Part shown: positions 43,500 to 51,431 of the stretch, piece after piece
How the letters are laid out: each line of letters begins with the position of its first letter
Numbering within the stretch: the stretch's first letter is position 1
NCBI RefSeq assembly: GCF_038002965.1
Contig: NZ_JBBOOE010000001.1
Span: 2,771,001-2,835,000, forward strand
DNA: 64,000 nucleotides
From: Robertmurraya sp. FSL R5-0851
GTDB taxonomy: Bacteria > Bacillota > Bacilli > Bacillales > Cytobacillaceae
Direction of reading: 5' to 3'
Made by a program: the position numbers and the translations under genes
The notes under the pieces: model-generated
Database searches by the model: none
What the model saw: only the letters and a program-made list of their open reading frames with translations
Told to the model about the DNA's origin: nothing

Positions 43500-44196
43500 A
43501 CTCCAGTTCTTCTTTGCTATTTTTCTTTTTTACAAAGCGATAGGCTAAATAGGCAATGTAAAGTGGAGTTGCTATGTAGATTAAATATGGAAATTGTTTA
43601 TATGTACCTTTATAGATTACAAATAACAAACACCCGATAAAGAGTGTAACAATCGTCCCATATTTTGGTAAAGGAATTTCCTTAAAACTTGGAATTCTAA
43701 TCCTGCTTACCATTAAGAAACATAATCCAGTAAATACAACGGTTGTTATTACATTCGGTATAAAATTACCAAATAGCGTTAATAAGGCCAATATCCCACC
43801 TGCTGCGGTGATTGGTACACCAATAAAATAGTTCAAGCTAGATTTCGTGCTACTTATATTAAATCTGGCTAGCCGATAAGCACCAAACAGAGGGAATAAA
43901 CCAGCAACCATAATCCCTAACTTACCAAGTTGATTTAAGTATGTATAATACACTAAAAATGATGGAGCGACTCCAAACGTAACGATATCTGCTAGTGAAT
44001 CTAACTCTTTTCCGAGTGAACTATCTGCCTTAAGCATCCTCGCCAAGCGCCCATCCATGCTATCCAACATCATACCAATCAGTATTAAAATGGCCGCATT
44101 ATTATATTCACCTTCTGCAGCAAAACCGATGGATAAAAAGCCGCAAAATAAATTTCCTAATGTAAACATATTAGGAATACTTTTTGTAAATCGCAC
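43498..44196 (-). CDS. pssA: CDP-diacylglycerol-serine O-phosphatidyltransferase
   Basis: Makes phosphatidylserine, the precursor of phosphatidylethanolamine. 232 residues, about eight membrane segments. The CDP-alcohol phosphotransferase motif is complete: DSMDGRLARMLKADSSLGKELDSLAD (D-x2-DG-x2-AR-x8-G-x3-D-x3-D). GTG at 44196 (RFTKSIPNMFTLGN) is chosen: AGGAGG sits 11 bases upstream and the family starts here; the longer reading to 44265 has no site. The psd gene is not adjacent. Confidence 0.93.
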   Translation of the reverse strand: MRFTKSIPNMFTLGNLFCGFLSIGFAAEGEYNNAAILILIGMMLDSMDGRLARMLKADSSLGKELDSLADIVTFGVAPSFLVYYTYLNQLGKLGIMVAGLFPLFGAYRLARFNISSTKSSLNYFIGVPITAAGGILALLTLFGNFIPNVITTVVFTGLCFLMVSRIRIPSFKEIPLPKYGTIVTLFIGCLLFVIYKGTYKQFPYLIYIATPLYIAYLAYRFVKKKNSKEELE

Positions 44197-44283
44197 TAGC
44201 TCTTCAACCTCCTCGTGAGCCTTTAATATTCTTTCCCAACCTATTATACCATTTTCTTCATCCAATCCTAGCGGCTACAACAG

Positions 44284-44317
44284 AAAATGCCTAACCACCC
44301 TATAGGTTAGGCATTTT
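44284..44317. terminator. Terminator between pssA and lipoprotein genes
   Basis: AAAATGCCTAACC and GGTTAGGCATTTT around ACCCTATA; on the minus strand it ends the lipoprotein gene. Confidence 0.85.
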
Positions 44318-44331
44318 ACAAACAAGGATAT

Positions 44332-44790
44332 TTACTCAATTGTGAATTGAATTGACGAGCTATAGACATTTCCTGTCCTTGGTGTCATCCAAGCATTTAA
44401 CGTATATTTCCCTCTACTTAATTCAACATCTTTTACGTAAATGTCATAAGATAGTTGTTCCCCTGGAGAGAGTACCTCTTTTCCTATCACTTGTAGGAAG
44501 GAGCTGACACTAGAAAATAAGAACACTTCTTCCCCATTTGAGTTCACTATTGAATAATCAAACCTTTGAGAAGAAGTAAAATCAAGAGTAATTTCCTTGC
44601 CTGTTTCATTTTTCACACGGTATTGAAACTCTAGAGGACTAGCTTCTATAAGTTTTGATACCACGTCTCCCTGTACTGTATCCATATTTTCCTCCTCTCT
44701 ACCCGATGATACTACCGGTTCTACTTCTCTTTCAGCACTACACCCATCTAAGATAAAAATGGCCAATATGAACACCAAGATTTTTTTCAT
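44332..44790 (-). CDS. Lipoprotein with BsuPI (intracellular proteinase inhibitor-like) domain
   Basis: 152 residues. Signal peptide ends at lipobox LDGC (Cys17), so it is a surface lipoprotein even though the domain is named for an intracellular inhibitor. Residues about 50-150 form the BsuPI beta-sandwich (FQYRVKNETGKEITLDFTSSQRFDYSIVN ... LSPGEQLSYDIYV ... GKYTLNAWMTP). Inhibitor activity is not shown for most members. Confidence 0.87.
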   Translation of the reverse strand: MKKILVFILAIFILDGCSAEREVEPVVSSGREEENMDTVQGDVVSKLIEASPLEFQYRVKNETGKEITLDFTSSQRFDYSIVNSNGEEVFLFSSVSSFLQVIGKEVLSPGEQLSYDIYVKDVELSRGKYTLNAWMTPRTGNVYSSSIQFTIE

Positions 44791-45013
44791 GTATACACCT
44801 CATTTGTAATCCTTTTACCCTTATTAGTCGTCTTAATGAGTATTGAAGTTACAAACTAACACCGTGTAGGAACAAAATTATCTGTAGTTCGATTCTATTT
44901 ATTCCTCTTCCTTTTTTTTAAAAAACATGGTACTTTTACTGATAGAGTTATCTTGAAATTATATTAGTACTTTTTTACTATTTTTGTATGTAGGATGAAC
45001 AGGAGAACACTCA

Positions 45014-46282
45014 TTGAAAAAAAATTTGGTTATTGTCTATATCTTTTTTTGTTTGATTTATATTTTAGCTTCTATTTATATAACTGGTGGTGTTACTTCT
45101 AATAAGTTTTCACACCTTTTAAAAGATATTCTATTCGTTATTTTTAATTTGTTCTTTTTCTTTTTAATCGTTAAGAAAAGCCCTAAATTAAAAACGGTAG
45201 AAAAAGAAGAACAGCAATTATCTACATTGATTAACTCAATGGTAGACTTTGTATGTTTTAAAGATGGAGAAGGACGTTGGTTAAAAACCAATAGCTTTGG
45301 ACTTGAACTTTTTCAATTAGAACATGTTGATTATAAAGGAAAAACAGACACAGAGTTAGCTGAATATAGTGAGTTTTACCGTGATGCTCTCATATATTGT
45401 GAAGAATATTCTGACCGCGTTGCCTGGGAAAGCCGAACCGTTACTAGATGCGAAGAAGTTATCCCTCTTCCAAATGGAGGCACGAAAACATTTGACACCA
45501 TTAAACATCCATTGTTTTATGAAGATGGCTCAAGAAAAGGACTAGTAGTTATTGGACGAGATATTACAGAAAAAAAGCTGGCTGAAGAAAGATTAGTACG
45601 TTCAGAAAAACTATCTGTTATCGGAGAACTAGCCGCTAGTGTTGCTCATGAAATACGAAACCCACTTACTTCACTTAAGGGCTTTGTTCAATATATCCGT
45701 CCAGCTGACCGAAAAAACGACAGATATTACGAAATTATGCTCAGTGAACTAGAAAGAATTAATGATATTGTTAGTGAACTTTTACTTTTAGCAAAGCCAC
45801 AAAAAGTAAAATTTTCAAAAACTGATGTTAGTAATACCATTGAACATGTTATTTCCTTATTAGAAACGCAAGCGAAGATGGTGAATGTAACTATTAATTT
45901 TTATAAAGTTCACACTCCCGCCATCAATTGTGAAGAAAATCAAATCAAACAATTGCTCATCAATATCATTAAAAATGCTATTGAAGCGTCAAGAAACGGT
46001 GGTACAGTCGACGTTTTTCTTGATGTAAATTTAGATGGGATGACAGTTATCCGTGTGGTTGATAATGGAGAAGGAATACCTGAGCAAATGAAAAAACGTC
46101 TGGGTGAGCCTTTTTATAGTTCAAAAGAAAATGGAACAGGTCTAGGATTAACCGTTAGCTTTAAGATCATTGAGCAACATGGCGGAGATATTACCTACAA
46201 CAGTGAACCTAATAAAGGAACAACTGCAACCATTCTTTTACCCAGTTATTCTTCCCAGATAGAAAATGTTCTGTCATTGTAG
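45014..46282 (+). CDS. PAS-domain sensor histidine kinase, orphan (second)
   Basis: 422 residues. Two N-terminal membrane segments (about 5-22 and 35-52), a PAS domain ([24 protein letters not shown], ending [17 protein letters not shown]), HisKA phospho-His in [13 protein letters not shown], and the ATPase with N, G1 (DNGEGIP), F and G2 (NGTGLGL) boxes, all intact. TTG start after AGGAGAA. It is directly upstream of an ssp gene but with its own promoter region between. It may feed the Spo0F/Spo0A relay. Confidence 0.92.
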   Translation: MKKNLVIVYIFFCLIYILASIYITGGVTSNKFSHLLKDILFVIFNLFFFFLIVKKSPKLKTVEKEEQQLSTLINSMVDFVCFKDGEGRWLKTNSFGLELFQLEHVDYKGKTDTELAEYSEFYRDALIYCEEYSDRVAWESRTVTRCEEVIPLPNGGTKTFDTIKHPLFYEDGSRKGLVVIGRDITEKKLAEERLVRSEKLSVIGELAASVAHEIRNPLTSLKGFVQYIRPADRKNDRYYEIMLSELERINDIVSELLLLAKPQKVKFSKTDVSNTIEHVISLLETQAKMVNVTINFYKVHTPAINCEENQIKQLLINIIKNAIEASRNGGTVDVFLDVNLDGMTVIRVVDNGEGIPEQMKKRLGEPFYSSKENGTGLGLTVSFKIIEQHGGDITYNSEPNKGTTATILLPSYSSQIENVLSL

Positions 46283-46336
46283 TATATTTTCTAACATCTC
46301 ATCTCAAACTAAATTTGAGCATGAATCATGCTCAAA
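46282..46336 (+). promoter_or_regulatory. Possible sigma-G promoter and leader hairpin of the ssp gene
   Basis: GTATA (46282-46286) and CAAACTA (46305-46311), 18 bases apart, resemble sigma-G boxes (one mismatch in the -10). The inverted repeat TTTGAGCATG and CATGCTCAAA (about 46314-46336) would be at the 5' end of the mRNA. Prediction by eye only. Confidence 0.45.
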
Positions 46337-46359
46337 ACTTGTGCTGGGAGTGGATAGCC

Positions 46360-46542
46360 TTGAGTAGAAACAAGCTATTGGTACCTGGGTCAGAAAATGC
46401 ACTGAATCAGATGAAAGAAGAAATTGCCAATGAGTTTGGAGTTCAACTTGGTGCAGATACAACCGCACGCGCAAACGGCTCTGTTGGAGGAGAAATGACT
46501 AAACGCCTCATCCAAATGGCTGAGCAACAATTACGGTCTTAA
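46360..46542 (+). CDS. Alpha/beta-type small acid-soluble spore protein
   Basis: 60 residues: [19 protein letters not shown], the germination-protease site in [20 protein letters not shown] and [16 protein letters not shown]. It coats and protects spore DNA and is degraded by Gpr at germination. TTG start, with GGGAGTGG just upstream; the longer in-frame reading from 46315 does not fit the family. Expected to be made in the forespore under sigma-G. Confidence 0.95.
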   Translation: MSRNKLLVPGSENALNQMKEEIANEFGVQLGADTTARANGSVGGEMTKRLIQMAEQQLRS

Positions 46543-46545
46543 ACA

Positions 46546-46587
46546 AAGAGAGGCTCAGGGAAATTATCCTTGAGCTTCTCTTTTTTA
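46546..46587 (+). terminator. Terminator of the ssp gene
   Basis: AAGAGAGGCTCAGGG and CCTTGAGCTTCTCTT with two mismatches, then T-run. Confidence 0.85.
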
Positions 46588-46687
46588 TGTTATACAGAAA
46601 CTTCAAGAATGTTATGATAGTACATAGTCACGCAAAAATTAGAAATAATAACTGTTATTGGAGCAGTTTGATATTCAGGAGGAACTG

Positions 46688-47476
46688 ATGGAAAATTACC
46701 CACTTTTAGAAGTTGAAAAGCTTGCATTAAAAAAAGTGAAAACATATAAACAAAGCATCCTTCGTTATCTCTTGCGTAGTATGCTTGCAAGCATGTTCAT
46801 CGGGTTTGGAGTAATTGTTGCTTTTAAAACAGGTGGATATTTTTACAATGAGCATTCCCCTGTTGCGTATCCAATGGCAGCTTTTACATTCGGAGCAGCT
46901 ATTATCCTAATTGCCTATGGTGGGGGGGATTTATTTACAGGTAATACCTTTTATTTCACCTACACAGCACTAAGGAAAAAGATGAGTTGGAAACATGTTT
47001 GGACACTTTGGGGGTTAAGTTATATAGGAAATATTCTAGGTGCAACAGCATTTTCTTTATTAATTTATGTGACAGGATTATTTGCGGAGACTTCTGTAAA
47101 TAGTTTTTTATTAAGTGTAGTTGAGAAAAAAATGCATGTCCCAACAATGGAACTTTTCTTTAGAGCTATTCTTTGTAACTGGCTTGTTTGTCTAGCTTTC
47201 TTTATTCCTATGGGAATGAAAGAGAATGGTGCCAAGCTATTCGTCATGATATTATTTGTTTTTTGCTTCTTTATCTCTGGATATGAGCACAGTATTGCCA
47301 ATATGTGTACGTTCGCAATCGCACTTGTCCTAAACCATCCTGGAACGATCTCTTTTGCAGGAGTGATTCATAATCTCATCCCTGTTACCATTGGCAATCT
47401 TATTGGGGGGAGTATCCTCATGGGGGCCATGTATTATTACGTTAACCTTCCTTTTCTCGATGACGTTGAGCATTAA
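46688..47476 (+). CDS. Formate/nitrite transporter family channel (YwcJ-like)
   Basis: 262 residues, six membrane helices of the FNT fold. Marks: SMLASMFIGFGVIVAFKTGGY, YGGGDLFTGNTFYF, AILCNWLVCLAFFIPMG and SGYEHSIANMCTFAIAL (the usual FNT motif is GFEHSVANM). It conducts formate, nitrite or related small anions. ATG at 46688 follows AGGAGG. The DUF421 gene starts 42 bases after its stop and may be in the same transcript. Confidence 0.92.
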   Translation: MENYPLLEVEKLALKKVKTYKQSILRYLLRSMLASMFIGFGVIVAFKTGGYFYNEHSPVAYPMAAFTFGAAIILIAYGGGDLFTGNTFYFTYTALRKKMSWKHVWTLWGLSYIGNILGATAFSLLIYVTGLFAETSVNSFLLSVVEKKMHVPTMELFFRAILCNWLVCLAFFIPMGMKENGAKLFVMILFVFCFFISGYEHSIANMCTFAIALVLNHPGTISFAGVIHNLIPVTIGNLIGGSILMGAMYYYVNLPFLDDVEH

Positions 47477-47518
47477 TAATAAGAAAATCCCCTACTATTT
47501 GAATAGGAGTTATTTGAT

Positions 47519-48089
47519 ATGACACATTATTTAACTGTTGCATCAGAATTAATACTAGGTTTTTTCATGCTATTTATATTAGTAAAGGCGCTTGGGAAAA
47601 CTCAACTATCACAAATCACACCGTTTGATTTTATTTCCGCTCTTATCCTAGGTGAATTAATTGGCAATGCCGTTTATGACCATGAAACAACCTGGGTGGA
47701 AATCGTATTCAGCACGATTGTTTGGGGTGGTTTAATTTATGGAGTCGAGATTATCACTCAGAAATTCAAAAAGACGAGAAAAGCACTTGAAGGTGAACCT
47801 AATATCGTTATTCATAATGGTTTTATAAAATATGAAACGCTAAAAAAGGCCAAACTCGATATAAATCAATTGCAAAGTTTAGTTAGGCAACAAGGATATT
47901 TTTCACTGCAGGAAGTTCAGTATGCAATCCTTGAGACGAATGGAAGTATTAGTGTTTTACCGAAATCCCCAAATAGGCCACCCACTTTAGATGATTTAAA
48001 CATCCAAGCTGAGGAAGCATCAATTCCCACGACGTTAATTCTTGATGGAGAAGTACTGTATGGGAATCTCAAAGAAGCGGGACTAAGTG
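47519..48089 (+). pseudogene. DUF421 membrane protein, 5' part (interrupted by IS)
   Basis: Three N-terminal membrane helices and the DUF421 cytoplasmic domain (ALGKTQLSQITPFDFISALILGELIGNAVYD ... LRVR-like region replaced by LVRQQGYFSLQEVQYAILETNG). The frame continues to LKEAGLS at 48089, then enters the IS and stops at once. The rest of the gene is at 49936-50045. Joined, the product has 226 residues, as in YetF/YdfR relatives. The 5' piece lacks only the last 36 residues, so a stable truncated protein is possible. Confidence 0.92.
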
Positions 48090-48157
48090 GGTAGTGTCAA
48101 AAGATTTATGAAAACTACCTAAAGGGTTAGTTTCTCTCCTATTTACTGGATGGAGAT

Positions 48158-48312
48158 GCGCCGCAATCGCTCTTGACAAACACGCCAATGGTTTGAGGAT
48201 TGTTTAACAAGGGCGAAGGGAACAAAAGAAGGCATACCAAATAAGCCCTTGGTTGTTTCCATTTTAAACCATTGGCAAGTTCGGTTTGTCAAGAGTTCGC
48301 TCCGCCGATTGC
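48158..48312 (-). repeat. Long imperfect inverted repeat in the IS 3' region
   Basis: Arms of about 38-45 bases: CTCTTGACAAAC and GCCAATGGTTT (48169-48195) against AAACCATTGGC and GTTTGTCAAGAG (48266-48295), extended by GCAATC/GATTGC. The loop holds a second weaker pairing around AAGGGC. It lies after the transposase stop. Confidence 0.75.
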
Positions 48313-48345
48313 TGAATTAGCTTAAGGGCTCAGCTAAACAAAAAG

Positions 48346-49785
48346 TTAGGCTTGTCTTTGCTCTACTATCCATTGTTGTGCTAATCCAATGAGCTTTGTC
48401 CAACGTGCTGGCATTGTTGGAAGCCCCTTGAGTTCTGGATTCACTACGGGCACTTTTCCTTCTAAGGCGGCATGCGGACGCAAAAAGTTAAAGTAGGCCG
48501 TAAATAAGGTGACGTATGAAATGGAACCATGTTCAGAGCCGAATCCATGAGTGGAGCGATAATTGCCCTTAAAGGTGCGGTTAAGTCTCTCAATTATTTG
48601 TTTCAGTGGTCTATATTCGGTCGAAACAGGGTCCTCATTGGTTAATCCAATGACCTGCTTCACATCGAATGAAATCCCATGTTGAGCGAAGAAATGTTGG
48701 GCTAAAAGATAGATTGGATTCCCGTCTACCACAAAGGTCAGATTTTCTGGAATCTCTTTCATCTTGATTAAGACCTCATCAATTGCTCGAATGGCTGTTG
48801 CTGTGTCTCGATTAGGCGACACCGGATACGAAAGAATAATCTTTTTCACGGCGTCAAAAAAGAAAAATAAATAATGCCATCGACCGTTTACTCTGATATA
48901 CGTTTCATCACCGCAGAATTGGTCTGAAAGTTCATAGGGATAGTGATCCACATAAGGTTTAAGTAATAAAGCTACGCTATTTTCGTAGTTCAATACAGTC
49001 TGATGTGAAATCATCACTCCGTGTACGTCCTGCATAATCGCAGCTGTTTTACGGGCCGAAAGGCCATAGTTTACATGATAGGTTAGGATCAATCCTAATG
49101 TATGTGGGGATGCATAAATCTTTGATAAGTCCACGGCCGGCAGTTCTGGTGATTCCTTGGATAACGGCTGGAAATCGATATAAAACTGACGGAAAATGTA
49201 TCTCAATTTAAATGCTTGAGGGTCCTTTTTGAACCTTTTCTTTTCTTTTGAAGTCATCCCATTGAGCTTCTTTTGATAATAAAAACAGTCATTGTTCTTG
49301 CACTTAAACACGTGAAAATCTTTTCTTTCTTTTATTTTCTCGAGAGTCTTGGAACAATGAGGACACTTCAGGATGGCCTCCTTAGAGTAACGGTTCTTTT
49401 CACTGAAAAGTTCTGTACACACCTTGCATTGATACTGACCTTTATCTCCATTGTTGGCATAAAGATAATCCGATGGAGCACCACACTTTGGACAGTTCAT
49501 GGCTTTAGGTACGGAAACTTTTGCATTCTTACGCCTTTGAACAGGTTTAAGTGGTTTCCCGTTCTTCTCTAGATATTCACTAAGAAGAACTCGATAATCA
49601 AGCTGTTCCAGAACTTCAATGACCGGAAGGTCGTCCACTTGAAGTTTTCGATATGGTTTATTTACGGGCTGTTCAGTAGGCTTATCAAACATACTCTTAC
49701 CAATCAATAAAGTAAGCAATGTTCGAATGAGTTGTTCTTGATAGTTTATAAAAGTTAATAAATAGGTTATAATTTGAGGGTACAA
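48346..49785 (-). CDS. Zinc-ribbon DDE transposase, IS6-like core
   Basis: About 479 residues. The N-terminal part holds two zinc ribbons (CPKCGAPSDYLY ... CKVC; CPHCSKTLEKIKERKDFHVFKC). The catalytic core shows D in FCGDETYIRVNGRWHYLF, D in TFVVDGNPIYLLA and E in KQIIERLNRTFKGNYR, spaced as in IS6/rve-type enzymes. TTG at 49785 is preferred because AAGGAAGTG is five bases upstream; a TTG at 49830 also opens the frame. No break is visible, so it may be active. Confidence 0.87.
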   Translation of the reverse strand: MYPQIITYLLTFINYQEQLIRTLLTLLIGKSMFDKPTEQPVNKPYRKLQVDDLPVIEVLEQLDYRVLLSEYLEKNGKPLKPVQRRKNAKVSVPKAMNCPKCGAPSDYLYANNGDKGQYQCKVCTELFSEKNRYSKEAILKCPHCSKTLEKIKERKDFHVFKCKNNDCFYYQKKLNGMTSKEKKRFKKDPQAFKLRYIFRQFYIDFQPLSKESPELPAVDLSKIYASPHTLGLILTYHVNYGLSARKTAAIMQDVHGVMISHQTVLNYENSVALLLKPYVDHYPYELSDQFCGDETYIRVNGRWHYLFFFFDAVKKIILSYPVSPNRDTATAIRAIDEVLIKMKEIPENLTFVVDGNPIYLLAQHFFAQHGISFDVKQVIGLTNEDPVSTEYRPLKQIIERLNRTFKGNYRSTHGFGSEHGSISYVTLFTAYFNFLRPHAALEGKVPVVNPELKGLPTMPARWTKLIGLAQQWIVEQRQA

Positions 49786-49935
49786 ATTGTCACTTCCTTT
49801 TCTAGGTTGTTGAGAGTGTCGTAACCTCAATTATCCTTAGAATTCAGGGGGTGGCAATTTTTTTGCTTATAAAGCCCTCTTAGATAGGATTTAATAACCT
49901 ATTTACTATAAAAGTTTTGACAATACGACTAAGTG

Positions 49936-50045
49936 AACAGTGGTTGAAAAATGAATTATCTAAACAAAACTTTCATACTTATGACGAGGTTTTATATTCT
50001 GAGTGGAAAAAAAATCAGGAACTCTTTATCTTACCGTATCAATAA
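49936..50045 (+). pseudogene. DUF421 membrane protein, 3' part
   Basis: Continues the interrupted gene: EQWLKNELSKQNFHTYDEV, then LYSEWKKNQELFILPYQ and stop. It has no start of its own. 571 plus 110 bases give 227 codons with no remainder, so the gene was intact when the IS arrived. Confidence 0.92.
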
Positions 50046-50047
50046 AT

Positions 50048-50070
50048 CAGGCTAAAGGAGCCTGGTTTTT
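50048..50070 (+). terminator. Terminator of the DUF421 gene
   Basis: CAGGCT-AAAGG-AGCCTG, then five T. Confidence 0.8.
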
Positions 50071-50456
50071 ATTTTGTTCACCCCCTATTTTATGTAATCG
50101 TTTTCCTCTAAATATGAATGAATTATGACACCATGTCACAAAATTGTCGAAATTTACAACGGATAAAGATATATTAAAAAACCCTTGATATATCAACATT
50201 TCTCCTCACTTTTCCACCCTAACATTATTTTCCTTACTATTTTTGTCACAAATCAATCTTCTTTAACATGTTATTATCATCTACATAGTGGTAATTAGGA
50301 AGTAGTATAGATTTTCACCTTAAGAATTATAGACAAAATGCCAATTGTGAAAAAACGAACATTTTGTTATACAAAAATATCTTTTTGTGGTAAACTCTAA
50401 TTTTCCTTGTGAAACAAAACACAAACCTGATGTTATATAAGAAGGAGATGAAACAA
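50071..50456 (+). promoter_or_regulatory. qox leader with a Rex-like inverted repeat
   Basis: 386 AT-rich bases ahead of qoxA, no ORF of note. TTGTGAAACAAAACACAA (50407-50424) is an 18-bp inverted repeat ending 16 bases before the ribosome site; its left half equals the Rex half-site TTGTGAA, and the right half differs at two positions. TGACA-CCA-TGTCA occurs near 50126, and TGTCACAAA occurs twice (near 50133 and 50243). A promoter was not fixed. Confidence 0.45.
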
Positions 50457-51431
50457 TTGAAGTTGAAAATGCTATTTCTATCCCTTGTAACAGCCGTACC
50501 ATTATTATTTTTAAGCGGTTGTGAAATGGTTGTATTTCAGCCTCAAGGACCAGTAGCTAGAAGTATCATGGAGTTAATTAATTGGTCTTTAATGTGGATG
50601 CTTTTAGTCGTAGTTGTCGTATTTGGTTTATTTGGCTATATTGTTTGGAAATATAGAGAAAAGCCAGAAAACATGGGTTATGAGCCCCCAGAAGAACACG
50701 GTAGTACCGTATTAGAAATCGTCTGGACAGCTATACCTATTTTAATCGTTATCGCTTTAACGATTCCAACGGTTACAACATTGTATGACTTAGAAGATGT
50801 TCCTGCAGGATATGAGGAGAAAGAACCGATCGTTATTCACGTCACGTCTGCAGACTGGAAATGGATATTCTCATATCCAGAAGAAGGAATTGAAACAATT
50901 AACTACGTGAACATTCCAGAAGATACTCCTATATTGTTTAAATTAACATCGGCAGGAACAATGCAATCTTTCTGGGTGCCAGCTTTAGGTGGACAAAAAT
51001 ACTCAATGAATAAAATGGAAACGGAACTTTATTTAGTTGCTGACAATCCTGGTTCATATATGGGTAGAAACACAAACTTCAACGGACGCGGATACGCTCA
51101 AATGGAATTTGAAGTACTTTCTCAGACCGATGAAGAGTATGATGCATGGGTAAAAGAAGTTAAAGAAACAGCTCCTGAGCTTACAGAAGAGAAGTACATG
51201 GAACTACTGAAACCAACACATCTTGGTCGTTTAACTTATTCCAACACGCACTTAGCTTGGATTAACCACGCGGATCACGATTCTGAGCTGGTGACTGACC
51301 CTGAAGACTATCGTTACCATGGGTATCAAGGAAAGATTTTTGACCAGGAAGAAGAAAATTCTAATGAAAAAGAGACTACTGATGTAGAAAATAATAAAGA
51401 AGACCATGGAGGTGACCATAGTGGGCATTAA
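50457..51431 (+). CDS. qoxA: Cytochrome aa3 quinol oxidase subunit II
   Basis: 324 residues. Lipoprotein signal with lipobox LSGC (Cys at about 22), two membrane helices (about 40-60 and 80-105), then the cupredoxin domain. Where cytochrome c oxidases carry CuA ligands, this protein has none of the Cys pair (SAGTMQSFWVPALGGQKYSMNKM), which marks a quinol oxidase. TTG at 50457 is chosen because AAGGAG lies nine bases upstream; the ATG at 50448 touches it. The Asp/Glu/His-rich tail ends GGDHSGH. First gene of qoxABCD. Confidence 0.95.
   Translation: MKLKMLFLSLVTAVPLLFLSGCEMVVFQPQGPVARSIMELINWSLMWMLLVVVVVFGLFGYIVWKYREKPENMGYEPPEEHGSTVLEIVWTAIPILIVIALTIPTVTTLYDLEDVPAGYEEKEPIVIHVTSADWKWIFSYPEEGIETINYVNIPEDTPILFKLTSAGTMQSFWVPALGGQKYSMNKMETELYLVADNPGSYMGRNTNFNGRGYAQMEFEVLSQTDEEYDAWVKEVKETAPELTEEKYMELLKPTHLGRLTYSNTHLAWINHADHDSELVTDPEDYRYHGYQGKIFDQEEENSNEKETTDVENNKEDHGGDHSGH

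Larger units (their letters stand above)
48090..49927 (-). mobile_element. 1,838-bp IS with 8-bp target duplication in a DUF421 gene
   Basis: Target duplication ACTAAGTG at 48082-48089 and 49928-49935. The tips are GGTAGTGTCAAAAG and, from the other side, CGTATTGTCAAAAC. Removing the IS and one copy restores the DUF421 frame exactly. One transposase gene on the minus strand, then a 250-base non-coding 3' part with a long inverted repeat. The 8-bp duplication and the catalytic motifs recall IS6-type elements, but the transposase is twice the usual IS6 length. Confidence 0.95.

Noticed and set aside
33286..46282. The two orphan kinases as parts of two-component pairs
   Set aside because: No response regulator gene occurs in the window near either one.
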